The notes below the pieces were generated by a model that saw nothing but the letters and a program-made list of their open reading frames with translations, was not told the DNA's origin and ran no database searches. The position numbers and the translations under genes are program-made. From contig JAJHZJ010000419.1 in NCBI GenBank assembly GCA_023548195.1, positions 1,982,773 through 2,046,772 of the forward strand: a DNA stretch of 64,000 bases, read 5' to 3'. Below are positions 11,965-22,154 of the stretch, one piece after another. How positions within the stretch are numbered: position 1 is the first letter of the stretch; each line of letters opens with the position of its first letter. The stretch comes from Bettongia penicillata ogilbyi (taxonomy: Eukaryota > Chordata > Mammalia > Diprotodontia > Potoroidae).

Positions 11965-13371
11965 CAATCATGTAAAATATTTTCACATCAGTCATATTGT
12001 GAAAGAATAAACAAGCCAAGAGGAAAAAAAAAACATGAAAAAATTAAGTGAAAAAACAATGCACTTCAATCTGCATTCAGGCTCCATCAGTTCTTTCTCT
12101 GGATAAAGACACACATTTTCCATCATGATTTCTTTGGAAATGTCTTAGATCATTATGCTGCTAAGTCATTAATAGTTAATCATTGTACAATATTGTTGTT
12201 ACTGTGTAAGACATTCTCTTCGTTCTGCTCACCTCAACTTTATCAGTTCAGGTAAATCTTTCCAGGGTTTTTTAAAATTAGCTTGCTAATTTTTCCTTAT
12301 ATTACAATAGTATTCTGTTGCAATCATACACCATAACTTGTTCAGCCATCCTTCAACTGATGGGCATGGCTTCAATTTCCAATTCTTTGCCACCATAAAA
12401 AGAGCTTCTATTAATATTTTTGTACTCTTTTCTCTAATAATGGAATTGCTGCATCAAATCATAGTTTGATAGCCCATTAGGCACAGTTCCAAATGAATCA
12501 CTACAGTACTTCACAACCAGAGCATTAGTGTCTCAATTTTCACACACCCTCTTCAACATTTATTATTTTCCTTTTCTATCATCTTAGCCAATCTGCTAAG
12601 TGTGAAGTGGTACCTACTAGTTGTTTCAATTTGCATTTCTCTAATAAATAGTGATTTAGAGCATTCTTTTCTTATGGCTATTAGATAGATTTGATCTCTT
12701 CATCTGAAAACTGCCTCTTCATATCCTTTGATCATTTATCAGTTTGGTAATGACTTGTATTCTTATGAATTTGACTCAGTGTTTTATATATTTGAAAAAT
12801 GAAGCCTTTATCAGAGAAACTTTCTGTGTTTCCCAGATTTCTACTTTTCTTCTAATCTTGGTGGAAATGGTTTTGTTTGCATCTTTGGCAGTCATATGAA
12901 GCCTATGGACCCATTCTCAGAAACATTTGTTGCCAATGCTTGTCATAATTTTTATAATTTTTGTTTTATTTTTAATATTTTGATAGTATTTAATTACAAT
13001 CTATAGTCTGCTTCTTTTCCCCACATTTGCTGATTTTCCCAGCCATTTACTTGACTTTTGGGGGTGCTGACCCTTCCCACTGACCTTCTAAGAAGTCTAG
13101 AAATCACAGCAGCCACAAGTGATTAAGTCCCCTAAGACTTGCTCCAGCTTATCTGCCCCATTCCGAACTGTGCTGTCCTGCCAGCCCAGTGCAATAGACC
13201 TTTCCTATCGATCTTCCAGATTGTCTTGCGCTGGAAATTTGCTTCAGTTTGGACTTTTGTGGCTTCTGCTGCTCTAGAATTTGTTTAGAGTCATTTTTAC
13301 AGGTTTTTAAGGGGTTTGGGGGAGAGCTCTAGCAGGTCCCTGTCTCTACACTACTTTCTTGACTCTACCCC
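11767..13371 (-). mobile_element. L1-B: internally deleted L1, 3' unit of a tandem pair
   Basis: The 5' end near 13371 is a decayed L1 start. The 5'UTR runs to the ORF1 start at 13044-13046, where ATG is intact and encodes MAGKISKCGEKKQTID. After about 55 bases the sequence jumps straight to the 3' part of L1 (ORF2 C-terminal region and 3'UTR, 11767-12985), so most of ORF1 and nearly all of ORF2, including endonuclease and reverse transcriptase, are gone. The 3' end has the usual A-rich tail (T-rich on the plus strand at 11767-11800). Its 5' end directly abuts the 3' end of L1-A. Confidence 0.8.
11907..11962. repeat. (AT)n microsatellite in L1-B 3'UTR
   Basis: About 26 AT units, near the site where other L1 3'UTRs here carry AT-rich runs. 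It produces an artificial YIYI frame on the minus strand. Confidence 0.95.
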
Positions 13372-13589
13372 TTAGCATTCATTTTTATAAGATTTTGAGT
13401 TCCAAATTTTTCTCCCTCCCTTCTCTCCTGTCTTCTGAAAATGGTAGGTAATTTGATATAGTTTATACATTTGTTATCATATAAGAAATATGTATATATT
13501 AGTTATAGTTGTAAAAGGAAAAACAGCTTTAAAAACATGCCAAAGAATAAAGTAAGTGAAAAAAATATGCTTTGATCAGCATTTGGAGT
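13372..13589 (-). mobile_element. L1-A 3'UTR, distal part, without A tail
   Basis: Minus-strand reading gives the standard L1 end '...ttggaactcaaaatctt' and then stops at the junction with the 5' end of L1-B with no poly(A). It continues, across the C1D insertion, with the L1 3'UTR at 15389. Confidence 0.75.
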
Positions 13590-13602
13590 CCATAAATTCT
13601 TT
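13590..13602. repeat. Target-site duplication of the C1D retrocopy (left)
   Basis: 'ccataaattcttt', identical to 15376-15388. The duplicated bases belong to the L1-A 3'UTR. Confidence 0.85.
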
Positions 13603-15375
13603 TTTTTTCTGTAAATCAAGAAATCCAGTTATTCAAGGTTACATATGTAGAATTAATCACACAGAAATCATACCATCTTCTCAAAAGTTAAAGTATTTTA
13701 CTGTTCTTGGCATTCCTGTATAGGATGACTTGGGTTGTTTTTTTGTTTTTTTTTACATTTGCATTAATTGGAAATATATAGCCTAAGTTCATGGGTTTAA
13801 AGTTCATGAGATATTGAAATGTTCAATACAGAATTATCACCAATAAACATTGCATCAAAATGAGACAAATTATAAGGATGCTGTAACCTCCCTGTTTAGA
13901 TTCTTTCTCATACAGACACTTGCAATTATTACCACAATGTACCCTAAGAAAACATAACTGGAAGAATAGACAAAGTACTGAAAAAAAGAAAGAAAAAAGA
14001 GAGATCTTCAATACCTGTTTAAGTATTTTGAATCAAGAACAAGTCATTGTGGTTAACTATTCATAGAAACCTCTGCAACACAATTTCCATGAACAGGATG
14101 ACTATCTTAAGTGAATCATCTGAAAAAAACTTATTCAAAAGAGTCATTAAAACAGTAAAGATACAACCCTAGCTTTTAGAGTAAAGGAATAGTAACAGAT
14201 CACTTCTGGACTGTAGTTTATTCACTGGTAAAATGAGGGTGTTGAAAGTATGACATCTGAGATTCTTTCCAGGTCAAAGAATTTGTGATTCTTTACTCAA
14301 AATATAGTCCTCAGTGTGAAATCTCAACTCTTATTTAAATAACATTTCCATTTATTTTTAAATTTCATTGGGACAAATAGATGTAAGCTCTAGATGACTC
14401 TTTATATTTTAATATATTTCAAGTACTTATTTTTAAAAGATCAATGATATCTAGAAAAAACATAACAATAACTGTACTATAAAGAAATATTTAGTCTCCA
14501 TCATTTTTTTAAATACAATATAGTGAAAACAGATATACTAATAACACTGAATTTCACTTGCAGAATTCATGCAGTTCATAAGAGCAGTATAATAGCAAAT
14601 GTTTACAAAAAACCACAGATATGAAATATAATAATTTACAGTTTAGAACTTAGCAAAATATGAATATGAAATTTAAATATTTTAAGAACTAGAAAAATCA
14701 TTGAAGAGGGGAGGGGGCACATCACGTAACAAATTTCAAAGGAAAATGTCATACCAGTATATATTTAAACCCAGTTTCTCCAGTTAAAATTCAATACAAT
14801 CTTCTTTCATTTCCTACCAATTTTTAAAGGGCCAGGGCCAGAAGTTAATATGGAATATTTCTGAATATTCACCAAACAAAACCAAAGATTCACCTTTTTC
14901 TTTTTCCTTTATTTGAGGACTTTGACCCTTTTTCTGGTTTGGTTTCCCAGAGAGCAGTTCTTACAAATCTTGAATCAGCTCCTTTATCCAGTTTAGCAGC
15001 CATTTTCTTGTCTGAAATTTCTTTGACTCTGTTATATATATATATATATTATTATTCTATCTATTTCCTGCTTTGACTGGATGTTCCTTGGGATTAATTC
15101 CTTGAGTAGCCAAGAAAACCCAAAACATTGAATTCATGTATAAGCAGAAACTAAATCCAACTTGGTCTGTTCAAGAGGGTCCAACTTTTGTAATAACTCA
15201 TTTTTAGAAACTGACATCATGGTCTTTAGCATTTCATCCATGGAATGAAGGGGATTCTCAAACATTGACAGATAGTCATGAATTTTTGTTGGATAGTCTT
15301 CTCCACTAATATTTTCTTCCGCAATGCTAACTTATCTGGCACTTGCTCCTCCAGGGGAAGCTGGTCATGGTAACC
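13603..15375 (-). pseudogene. C1D: C1D processed retrocopy, whole insertion
   Basis: A 1.77-kb intronless insertion on the minus strand bounded by a perfect 13-base target-site duplication. From its 5' end (15375) it has about 50 bases of 5' leader, the decayed coding region (14890-15325), about 1.28 kb of 3'UTR, and a short A tract (T run at 13600-13608 on the plus strand) at the 3' end. No introns and the tail and duplication show L1-mediated retrotransposition of a mature mRNA. I see no canonical AATAAA just before the tail. A MIR fossil sits in the 3'UTR (about 14205-14300) and was probably part of the source transcript. Confidence 0.85.
14890..15325 (-). pseudogene. C1D: C1D coding region, decayed
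   Basis: C1D (Sas10/C1D family, yeast Rrp47 relative) is a small nuclear protein that binds RNA/DNA and the exosome-associated nuclease Rrp6. The minus-strand translation starts at 15325 with an ATT in place of ATG, continues as [18 protein letters not shown], then [20 protein letters not shown], then [13 protein letters not shown], close to human C1D. A one-base deletion follows (ACA-TGA where ACA-TTG is expected); in the next frame [20 protein letters not shown] is clear. A one-base insertion and an (AT)n expansion at the 'RVYMNRV' codons (around 15036-15050) shift the frame again. The last block is intact: [22 protein letters not shown] and the basic tail KGKRKR with TGA at 14890. The coding span of 436 bases fits the family length of about 141 codons. 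It cannot make C1D. Identification is from recognised motifs, not a database search. Confidence 0.88.
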
Positions 15376-15388
15376 CCATAAATTCTTT
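15376..15388. repeat. Target-site duplication of the C1D retrocopy (right)
   Basis: 'ccataaattcttt', identical to 13590-13602. Confidence 0.85.
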
Positions 15389-15655
15389 ATGTGGATATGG
15401 ATAGCATTGTCCTCAGCGAGTCTTTTTGTACTTGTATCATTGTGTTGCTCAGAAGAAACTGAGTCATTTATAGTTGATCATCATGCCATGTTGCTGATAC
15501 TGTGTACAATATTTTCCTGGTTCTGCTCATTTCACTTTGCATCAATTCATACAAGTCTTTCCAGGATTTTCTGAAATCTGCCTGTTCATCATTTCTTAAT
15601 GCACAATAGCATTCCATTACATTCATATACCACAGTTTGTTCAGCCATTTCCCCA
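15389..15655 (-). mobile_element. L1-A ORF2 C terminus and proximal 3'UTR
   Basis: On the minus strand the frame MAEQTVVYECNGMLLC runs into ALRNDEQADFRKSWKDLYEL and SEMSRTRKILYT, the characteristic end of marsupial L1 ORF2. The 3'UTR follows until the C1D insertion site. Confidence 0.8.
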
Positions 15656-16320
15656 AATAATACATTTACTATTTCTGCCTTTTTACATTTGATCATGAGA
15701 TTTTTATGCCATATTACATGGTCAATTTTTGTGTACATGCAATTCCCTGTTGAGAAAAAAATATATTCCTTCCTGTTCCCATTCAATTTTCTCCAAAGGT
15801 CTGTCATATCTAACTTTTCTAATATTCTATTTACTTTCTCAGTTTCTTTCTTGTTTATTTTTTGGTTGGATTTTTCAAGTTCTGGGAGGGAATATTTGAG
15901 GTCCCCTACTAGTACAGTTTTGGTATTTCTTCCTGTGATTCACTTACCTTCTCCTATAAGATGCTCTACCACTTGGTGCTTATATATTTATATTGACATT
16001 GCTTCATTGTCTATGGTACCTTTCAAGAAGATGTAGTATTCTTCCTTATCTCTTTCAATTAGATCTATTTTTGCTTTTACTTTGTCTAAGATCAGAATTC
16101 CCATCCCTCCTTTTTTTTAAAGTTCAGCTAAAGCATAATAGATTCCACTCCAGCCCCTTACTTTTATGCTGTATGTATCTCTCTGCTTCAAGTGTGTTTC
16201 TTGTAAACAACATCTTTTAGGATTCTGTTTTTTAATCCACTCAGCTATTCATTTCCATTTTATGGGTGACTTCATATCTTTAACATTCACAGTCATGACT
16301 ACTAACTGTATATTTCCCTC
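15656..16320 (-). mobile_element. L1-A ORF2 endonuclease domain remnant
   Basis: The APE-type endonuclease is recognisable on the minus strand: QKNPKRCCLQETHL-like start (catalytic Glu in QETHL at about 16205), GILILDKVKAKIDLIERDKE, the VGDL segment where functional L1 has GDFN, EYIFFS and YTKIDHV. The conserved SDH near the domain end is not present because the sequence is joined at about 15655 to the ORF2 C-terminal tail. The reverse transcriptase is entirely missing. Frame breaks occur around 15950 and 16110. Confidence 0.78.
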
Positions 16321-17921
16321 CATCCTATTCTTCTTCCTGTTGTATGCTCTCTCTTTTCACCCTTTCCCTCTCCACTAGTATTTTGGTTCTGACTACCACT
16401 TCCCCTGATCTGCTCTCTCTTCTGTCACTTCTCATCCCATTCCCTTACTTGATCTTCTCCTCTTTTATTTCCCTGTTGAGTATGATAGATTTCTGTATTC
16501 AACTGATCATGTATATTATTCTCTCTGAATCAATACTGATGAGAATAAGATTCAAGGGATGCTCATGACTCACCCACCCATTTTCCTCTCCACTGTAATA
16601 GATCTTTAGTGCCTCTCCATCAGAAATATTTTACCACATTCTTCCTCTCCTTTCTGTACCAGTTGTACTCCTTTCTCATTCCTTAAATTTTTTATGTCAT
16701 TCTCTCAAATTTGTTTTCTACTCCATACCTTCTGTCTATATTTATTCCTTCTAGTTGGACTATTTGTTATACAATTTTTAAGAACTGCAAGGACCATCTT
16801 CCCATATAGAGATGGAAATAGTTTAGCTCTATTTTCTTTTCCTTTTTTCAAGTTTATGCTTCTCTTGGGTACTGGTATTGGACATAAAATTTTTGGTTTC
16901 ATTCTGATCTTCTCCTTATGAAACTGAAATTCCTCAATTTTTTGAATGATTATTTCCCTTAATATATTGTGCTTAATTTTGCGGTTCTTTTTTTTTTTTT
17001 TGCTGGTTTTTGCTGATTTTTAATTGTAGTCATAGCTCCTTTGCCTTCTGAAATATCTTATTCCGTGACCTCCAGGCCTTTAATTTTGCAGCTGTAAAAT
17101 CCTATGTAATCATGATTGATTAATCCCTTTATTTGAACTGTTTCCTTCTGAACCTATAAAAATTTTCCTAGACCAAATAGTTCTGAAATTTGGCCATGCT
17201 ATTCCTTGGAATTCTTAATTTGATATCTCTTTCCTAAGGTGATCAATGCCTATTTTGCCTTGTGGTTCCAGGGCTTCAGAGCAGTTTTCCTTGATAAATT
17301 CTTCCAAGATGCTGTCCAGGTTCTCCTTTTGATTATGATTCGTAGGCAGTCCAGTGATTCTGATATTGTCTGTCCTGATCTGTTCTCCAGGTCACTTGTT
17401 TTTTCCCATGTGGTATTTTACACTTTCTTCCATTTTTTCATCCTTTTGATTTTGTTCAGTTGATTCTTTTGTGTCTCATAGAGTTATTAGCTTCCACTTG
17501 CCCAATTCTAGTTTTTTAAGATATAGTTTTCCTCAATTAACTTTTGTATTTTCTTTTACTTTTGGCCAATTTTTGCTCTTTAAGAAATTGTTTTCTTTAG
17601 TGGATTTTGTATCTCCTTTTCTATTTGGACAGTTCTGCTTTTTAAGAAGTTTTCCAAGCTGTTGACATTTTTTTTCAATTTTCTTGTATCACTCTATTCT
17701 TTTCCCAATTTTTCTTCTACCTCTCATTATTAAGCAATTTTTGAGCTCTTCCATAGGTTCTTTCTGGACTTGAGATCACTTCCCATTTTCATTGGGTTTT
17801 ACCCATAGGTGTTTTGACATTGTTGTCTTCTTCTAAATTTGGATCTTCCCTGTCGCCATAATAACTTTCTATGGTCAGATTATTTTTTGTTGCTTTTTGC
17901 TCATCTTTTTTTTTGACCTAT
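16321..17921 (-). mobile_element. L1-A ORF1 remnant and inter-ORF region
   Basis: ORF1 start site at 17919-17921 reads ATA instead of ATG. The N-terminal block, a Lys/Glu-rich coiled-coil region with EQNQKDEKMEESVK, the junction NLENRS-like 'DLENRSGQ' and a decayed C-terminal domain ('QYIKGNNHS') follow down to about 16860. From 16860 to 16320 lies the T-rich (plus strand) inter-ORF region. Many frameshifts and stops; no protein possible. Confidence 0.72.
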
Positions 17922-18744
17922 TTACTTTCTTTTAAATTTTATCTCTGCTCCCTGGGCTCCGTCTCAGGCTTCCTGTATCAGTGACTGCAGGTCTTGTCTT
18001 TTTAACCTGACGTGAAGTTGATGTTGCCCTGAGGCCTATGAGAGACCTGGTGCTGTGTTGAAGAGTGACTGGTACTGCTGGAGGCCGTGGTGAAGCATGG
18101 TGGGTATTTTTTTCTGTGTGTGTTTCCTTGGAACCACACTGAGTTTTGTGGAGGTGTTGTCACCAGAGGATGCCTGTTTGTCCTGGTCTATGCTGAAGCA
18201 CATGATGGTCTCAAAGCCGCAGGACAGCTGCATAAGGCAGTGCTGAAGCACAGGGAGTCCTGGCTGCTGGAGGATTGCAACTCCCTCCCCCAGCTGTTCT
18301 GAAGCACAAGAAGATCCACTGATGAGGGATTCTTCTTTCACTGAAACACATGGTAGTTCTCAGAACTGGAGTCCACCAGCTCCCCTGGCTATACTGAGGC
18401 ACACAGGGGGCCCTGGAGCTGGAGTTTGCCTGCTCCACTGCACTGAGGTTCAGGATCTCCTGCTAGTTTTCTGAGATGGGGCTTGCTACTAGCTTGCTGG
18501 GATGCTTCCTTTCCTGGAATGGGTTCCCCTTTTACCTGAGTGACATGTACCTTTCTTGCCAATCCTCCAAATCTCCTAGGCTAGAAAACCACCCCACTCC
18601 ATCTTTCTGCTGGCTCCACTGTTCCAGGATTTGTTGTAGGGTGCTATTTTATTTATTTTTATTTTATTGCTGTTTATTTTATTTTCATTTGGAGATGAAT
18701 ATGAGAGCTACAAAAATTTACTGCTTACCCTGCCATCATGGCTC
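17922..18744 (-). mobile_element. L1-A 5'UTR
   Basis: GC-richer 5'UTR with the element start near 18744. On the minus strand the start reads 'gagccatgatggcagggtaa', so the YY1-like core is mutated (ccatgatgg instead of ccaagatgg). Overlapping short frames on both strands (18036-18763) come from this UTR and are not genes. Confidence 0.75.
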
Positions 18745-18756
18745 TTGGAAGTCTCA
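18745..18756. repeat. Right target-site duplication of the L1 dimer
   Basis: 'ttggaagtctca', matching 11755-11766 in 10 of 12 positions. Confidence 0.5.
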
Positions 18757-19110
18757 ACTCTGAGGACATTTATTTTGGCATCTAGATAAAAGATAGATTG
18801 GAAAGAAGTGAGATGAGTTAGGAAATTCTTAGACAGAAAATGAGGGTTTGAGCTATGATAGTAAAAGAGAGGGAATATATGCATGAGAAAATTGTGGTTG
18901 TAGAACCAGTAGGACTAGTGCTAACTAGGTGGTTAAGCAGATAAAACCGTATGTTCCTCATTAAAGGAAAGGCTAAATTTCTATTAAAAGCTAGTGAAAT
19001 TAAAGATACATTTTTTTTCCCCTTTTAAACTCAAGGATGCCCTGAAATCTTTCAATGAAGCCCATAAGAGTTTGTAGATCCCAGAGGTACATCTACATTT
19101 GTCTGCCATT
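18757..19110. other. Unassigned sequence
   Basis: Nothing recognised. Confidence 0.5.
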
Positions 19111-19111
19111 T

Positions 19112-19410
19112 TGTCTGTCTTTCAAAGTCCTCCATAATCTTGTTCTCACTATTTATTTTTTATTTTCCCTCCTACTCCCCTAACATGAAATATTATACAA
19201 TAAGACCAGGGCCCCCTCACACATTTTTCCTGATTACATTCAATACTCCTCCTACTTGCATGTCTTTGACTAAGCTATTCCATTCTCCCTTCCTATTTAT
19301 TTATCCCATTTTCCTCATTTTTAAGACCAATTTCAAATCAAATTTCCCTAAAAAGGTCTTCTGCAACTACCTTCACACTGATGTTATAAACTTGCATTGA
19401 TATAACTTTT
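19112..19410 (+). mobile_element. L2 3' region fragment
   Basis: 'aagtcctccataatcttgtt', 'aagctattccattctccct', 'accaatttcaaatcaaattt' and 'aaaggtcttctgcaactac' follow the order of the L2 3' end (CCTCCACAATCTGGC..., CCATTCTCCCTGCC..., GCCCAGCTCAAATGCC..., GAAGCCTTCCCTGAC). Confidence 0.65.
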
Positions 19411-20204
19411 GCTTGCTCTATCACTTCTAGCTAGGTTCTCATAGATTTGAGTTCAACACAAGGGGGCTATTTAGAGAAAAATGACATCTCTTAGCTTGTT
19501 TTCTCTCAACAATACAAAAACTAAGAACTTTTGAAGTTAATTCAGATCTAAACATTCAGATAATGAACACACTTACAGATCCAGGCAAGGAAAAGAATTA
19601 TCCAATAAGCTACATTGTATTGTCATAAATTTTATTGGATTTCTATCCTTGTATTTGTAATCTTATCACTCTGTTAACTATTGCTAAGCAAAGAGTTGTA
19701 AGGGGTGATATTTGTAGGTTTTTGTGAGGGCTACGAATGATAAATGAGCAATTTAAACAATTCTCATTTTAAAGACATGCATTTAGTTTCATGAAAGCAG
19801 ATTTTAGTACATGATTTCTGTTTCTCTCTGGTGGACTCTTTTTTAGCCAAAGAAGACATGTTCTTGTGGTATTTCAAACTTCTTCCTTTACCAACACAAA
19901 CTAAAAAGTAATAAAAGAGTAGATGGAGACATTACACACAAAGTTGACAAATGACAGAAGAATTGGCTGACTGAAAGTTGTACTGTATCCAGCTGGCACT
20001 GACATTAATTTAGCCACAAAGATGGCAGGGACCACTGTTTCTGGATTTCTGCAATTGGTGGTATTGGGTAGGAAGGCTGAGGGGAATCAGACTTGCCAAA
20101 ATTTTCAACAACTCTATTTTTATTGTGATGTGGGAGGTTTGGTGGAACACTTTTTACACTTCATAGTAGAGCTTTAACTTGATAACATTTTGGGAGCCGT
20201 TATT
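19411..20204. other. Unassigned sequence
   Basis: No gene and no recognisable family. Confidence 0.45.
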
Positions 20205-20234
20205 TCACATACACACACACATGCACACACACAT
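20205..20234. repeat. (CA)n microsatellite
   Basis: Interrupted CA repeats just outside the 3' end of the L1 remnant. Confidence 0.85.
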
Positions 20235-20415
20235 GTTAAATTTATGTTTTTAAAAATATTTAAGTTCCAAAATCTCTCTCTTCCTCCTATAACACCCTCC
20301 TCCTTGAGAATTCAAGGAATTTGATTTGAATTATATGTGAGAGGTCATGGAAAATTTATTTTGATATTAGCTATGTTGAAAAATATACAAATCAATAAAG
20401 ATGAATAAAATTTTT
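20235..20415 (-). mobile_element. L1 3'UTR, distal piece
   Basis: 'aaaatatttaagttccaaaatc' is the reverse of the L1 end. The remnant is interrupted by the plus-strand element at 20425 and resumes at about 21160. Confidence 0.6.
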
Positions 20416-20424
20416 AGAAAGTAT

Positions 20425-21150
20425 GCTTCAGGGAGAGGACTCTGGGAAGATGGCTTCGTAGGCCAGAAAATTCTAAGCTCTCAAAATTTTCTCCCACAAC
20501 CTAGAACAGTGAAAATAAGTAAGAATGGGACAGAACAGTAATCCTTCTGGGACAATCTGAGGAAAAATTTCAGGACTAGGTTTAGTCCCTGTGAAGAGTA
20601 AACACCTTTAACCTAGGGACCATTTGAACAACAAGTGGTAAGCCCTGGAGTTAGCTGGATTGGGATGCTGTCTGGCCCCAGCTACATGAGCTTTTACTCC
20701 CAAGGAAGTGAAAGGAATATGACTTCTGAGTGGAGGAAGATAGAAGGAACCTCTGCTGACAAGGAATGCCAGACCCAGCTGTGCTACAGCGATGCTAAGA
20801 GGCTAATAGGAATGGGAGGATAAGGGAGGGATCTTTAGAGGAAGTGAAAGAATAGATTAAAAGGGGGTATAAAAGGGTGTTTCAATTTATGGGAATGGGA
20901 GGATAAAGGAGAGATCATTGGAGAGGGAGGTAGGTTAAGTAACAGGAGGGCACACATAGTATTTATTATATAGGCTGTCTTGAAATGGAAAATTATTTGC
21001 TACATATTTTGAATCCTCTCATGTTCTGTTGTGCACATGACATATTTTTTTCTTATTTTATGCTTAAGTTCATAACTTTTTCTTTTTCCACTATGTATAT
21101 GTTTCAGCATTTAATTCTAAGTTTTACAAAAATGATTAAAAAAGGAAAAA
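20425..21150 (+). mobile_element. Short ORF-less L1-like element
   Basis: Starts with an L1-like head ('ctgggaagatggcttcgtag') and 400 bases of 5'UTR-like sequence, passes into purine-rich 'gggaggataagggaggg' sequence, and ends with an L1-like tail ('atgattaaaaaaggaaaa'). Total about 720 bases with no ORF1 or ORF2 segment. Imperfect flanking repeats 'agtatgcttcag' (20421 region) and 'agtgggcttctgag' (21151 region) suggest a target-site duplication. Either a very internally deleted L1 or a non-autonomous derivative. Confidence 0.5.
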
Positions 21151-21159
21151 TAGTGGGCT

Positions 21160-21500
21160 TCTGAGTTCATTAGTTCTCTCCCTGGAGAAGATAACATTTT
21201 TCATTATGGGTGCTTTGAAACTGTCTTTAATCACTGTCTTGACCAGAGTAGCTAAATGTATCACAGTTGCTCATTTTTACAATATTGCTGTTACTGTGTA
21301 CAATGTTGTCCTAGTTCTGTTGTTTTCAGTGTGCATAAGTTCATAAGTCATTTTAAGTTTTTCTGAAACCATCTTGCTTGTCATTCCTTACAGTAAAACT
21401 GTGTTCCATCATTATCATATATCACAACTTTTTCATTCGTTATTCAAGTAATGAGCATCCCCATGAATTTCCAAATCTTTGCACCCAACACACCACACCA
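21160..21500 (-). mobile_element. L1 3'UTR and ORF2 C terminus, proximal piece
   Basis: Reverse complement contains the L1 3'UTR and ORF2 tail order; plus-strand motifs include 'gctgttactgtgtacaatgt' and 'aactttttcattcgttattc'. It is the continuation of 20235-20415. Confidence 0.65.
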
Positions 21501-21532
21501 TACACACACACACACACACACACACACCCCAA
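21501..21532. repeat. (CA)n microsatellite
   Basis: About 13 CA units. Confidence 0.9.
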
Positions 21533-21569
21533 AATCTATTTCTTAGACAGTGCCAGATTGCTTTGATGA

Positions 21570-21660
21570 TTATTGTGGGGTAGTGACTTGGTTTCAATTA
21601 AGACCTTACTAACTCTAAGCCCAGAATTTGATCTGTTGCACAACCTAGCTACCTCAGCTA
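21570..21660 (-). mobile_element. tRNA-derived SINE head fragment
   Basis: 'ctgttgcacaacctagctacc' is the reverse of the 'ggcagctaggtggcacagtgg' SINE head, diverged. Confidence 0.45.
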
Positions 21661-21809
21661 AGATCTCTAGTGCTGTGCCCAGAGATCTATTCTTGGTCCT
21701 ATGTTTCTGAATATTTTATTTATAATTTAAGGCATAAATTGCATGATTATCAAATTTGTTATTGAACTCATTATCACTTTCAGATTCACATTTCCTATAT
21801 TACCAAAAT

Positions 21810-21883
21810 ACCTCAAATGATTTGAACCTCAAATGATTCTGAATGCAGAATGATACCTCAAATGATTCTGAATGCAGAATATC
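21810..21883. repeat. 29-base tandem duplication
   Basis: The unit beginning 'acctcaaatgattctgaatg' occurs at 21826-21854 and 21855-21883, preceded by a partial unit from 21810. Only the last three bases differ between the two full copies. Confidence 0.85.
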
Positions 21884-22150
21884 AGTAAGATGACATGCTT
21901 ATGTAAAGTTTTACACTTTAGATTTAAAAAAAAACTTTCAGGTGGGTAAAAGGTGGGTGAAGAACAGAATAGACAATTGTTATTGTAAGAAAAAAACTTG
22001 GTGTTCCCATGACTTGTGAATCAACAATGGTATGTTGGAGTCAACTTGTATTGGTTTGAGAAAGCTGATTGATTAATTTTCAGATTGCATGCTTACATCT
22101 CAGAAACTGACAAACTTTACAAATGAATGATTGATTTTTATTTTGTTTAT
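21884..22150. other. Unassigned sequence
   Basis: Nothing recognised. Confidence 0.45.
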
Positions 22151-22154
22151 CATA

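Noticed and set aside
15599..16036. 145-codon plus-strand frame
   Set aside because: Antisense to the L1 endonuclease remnant; T-rich DNA gives a hydrophobic, membrane-like translation by chance.
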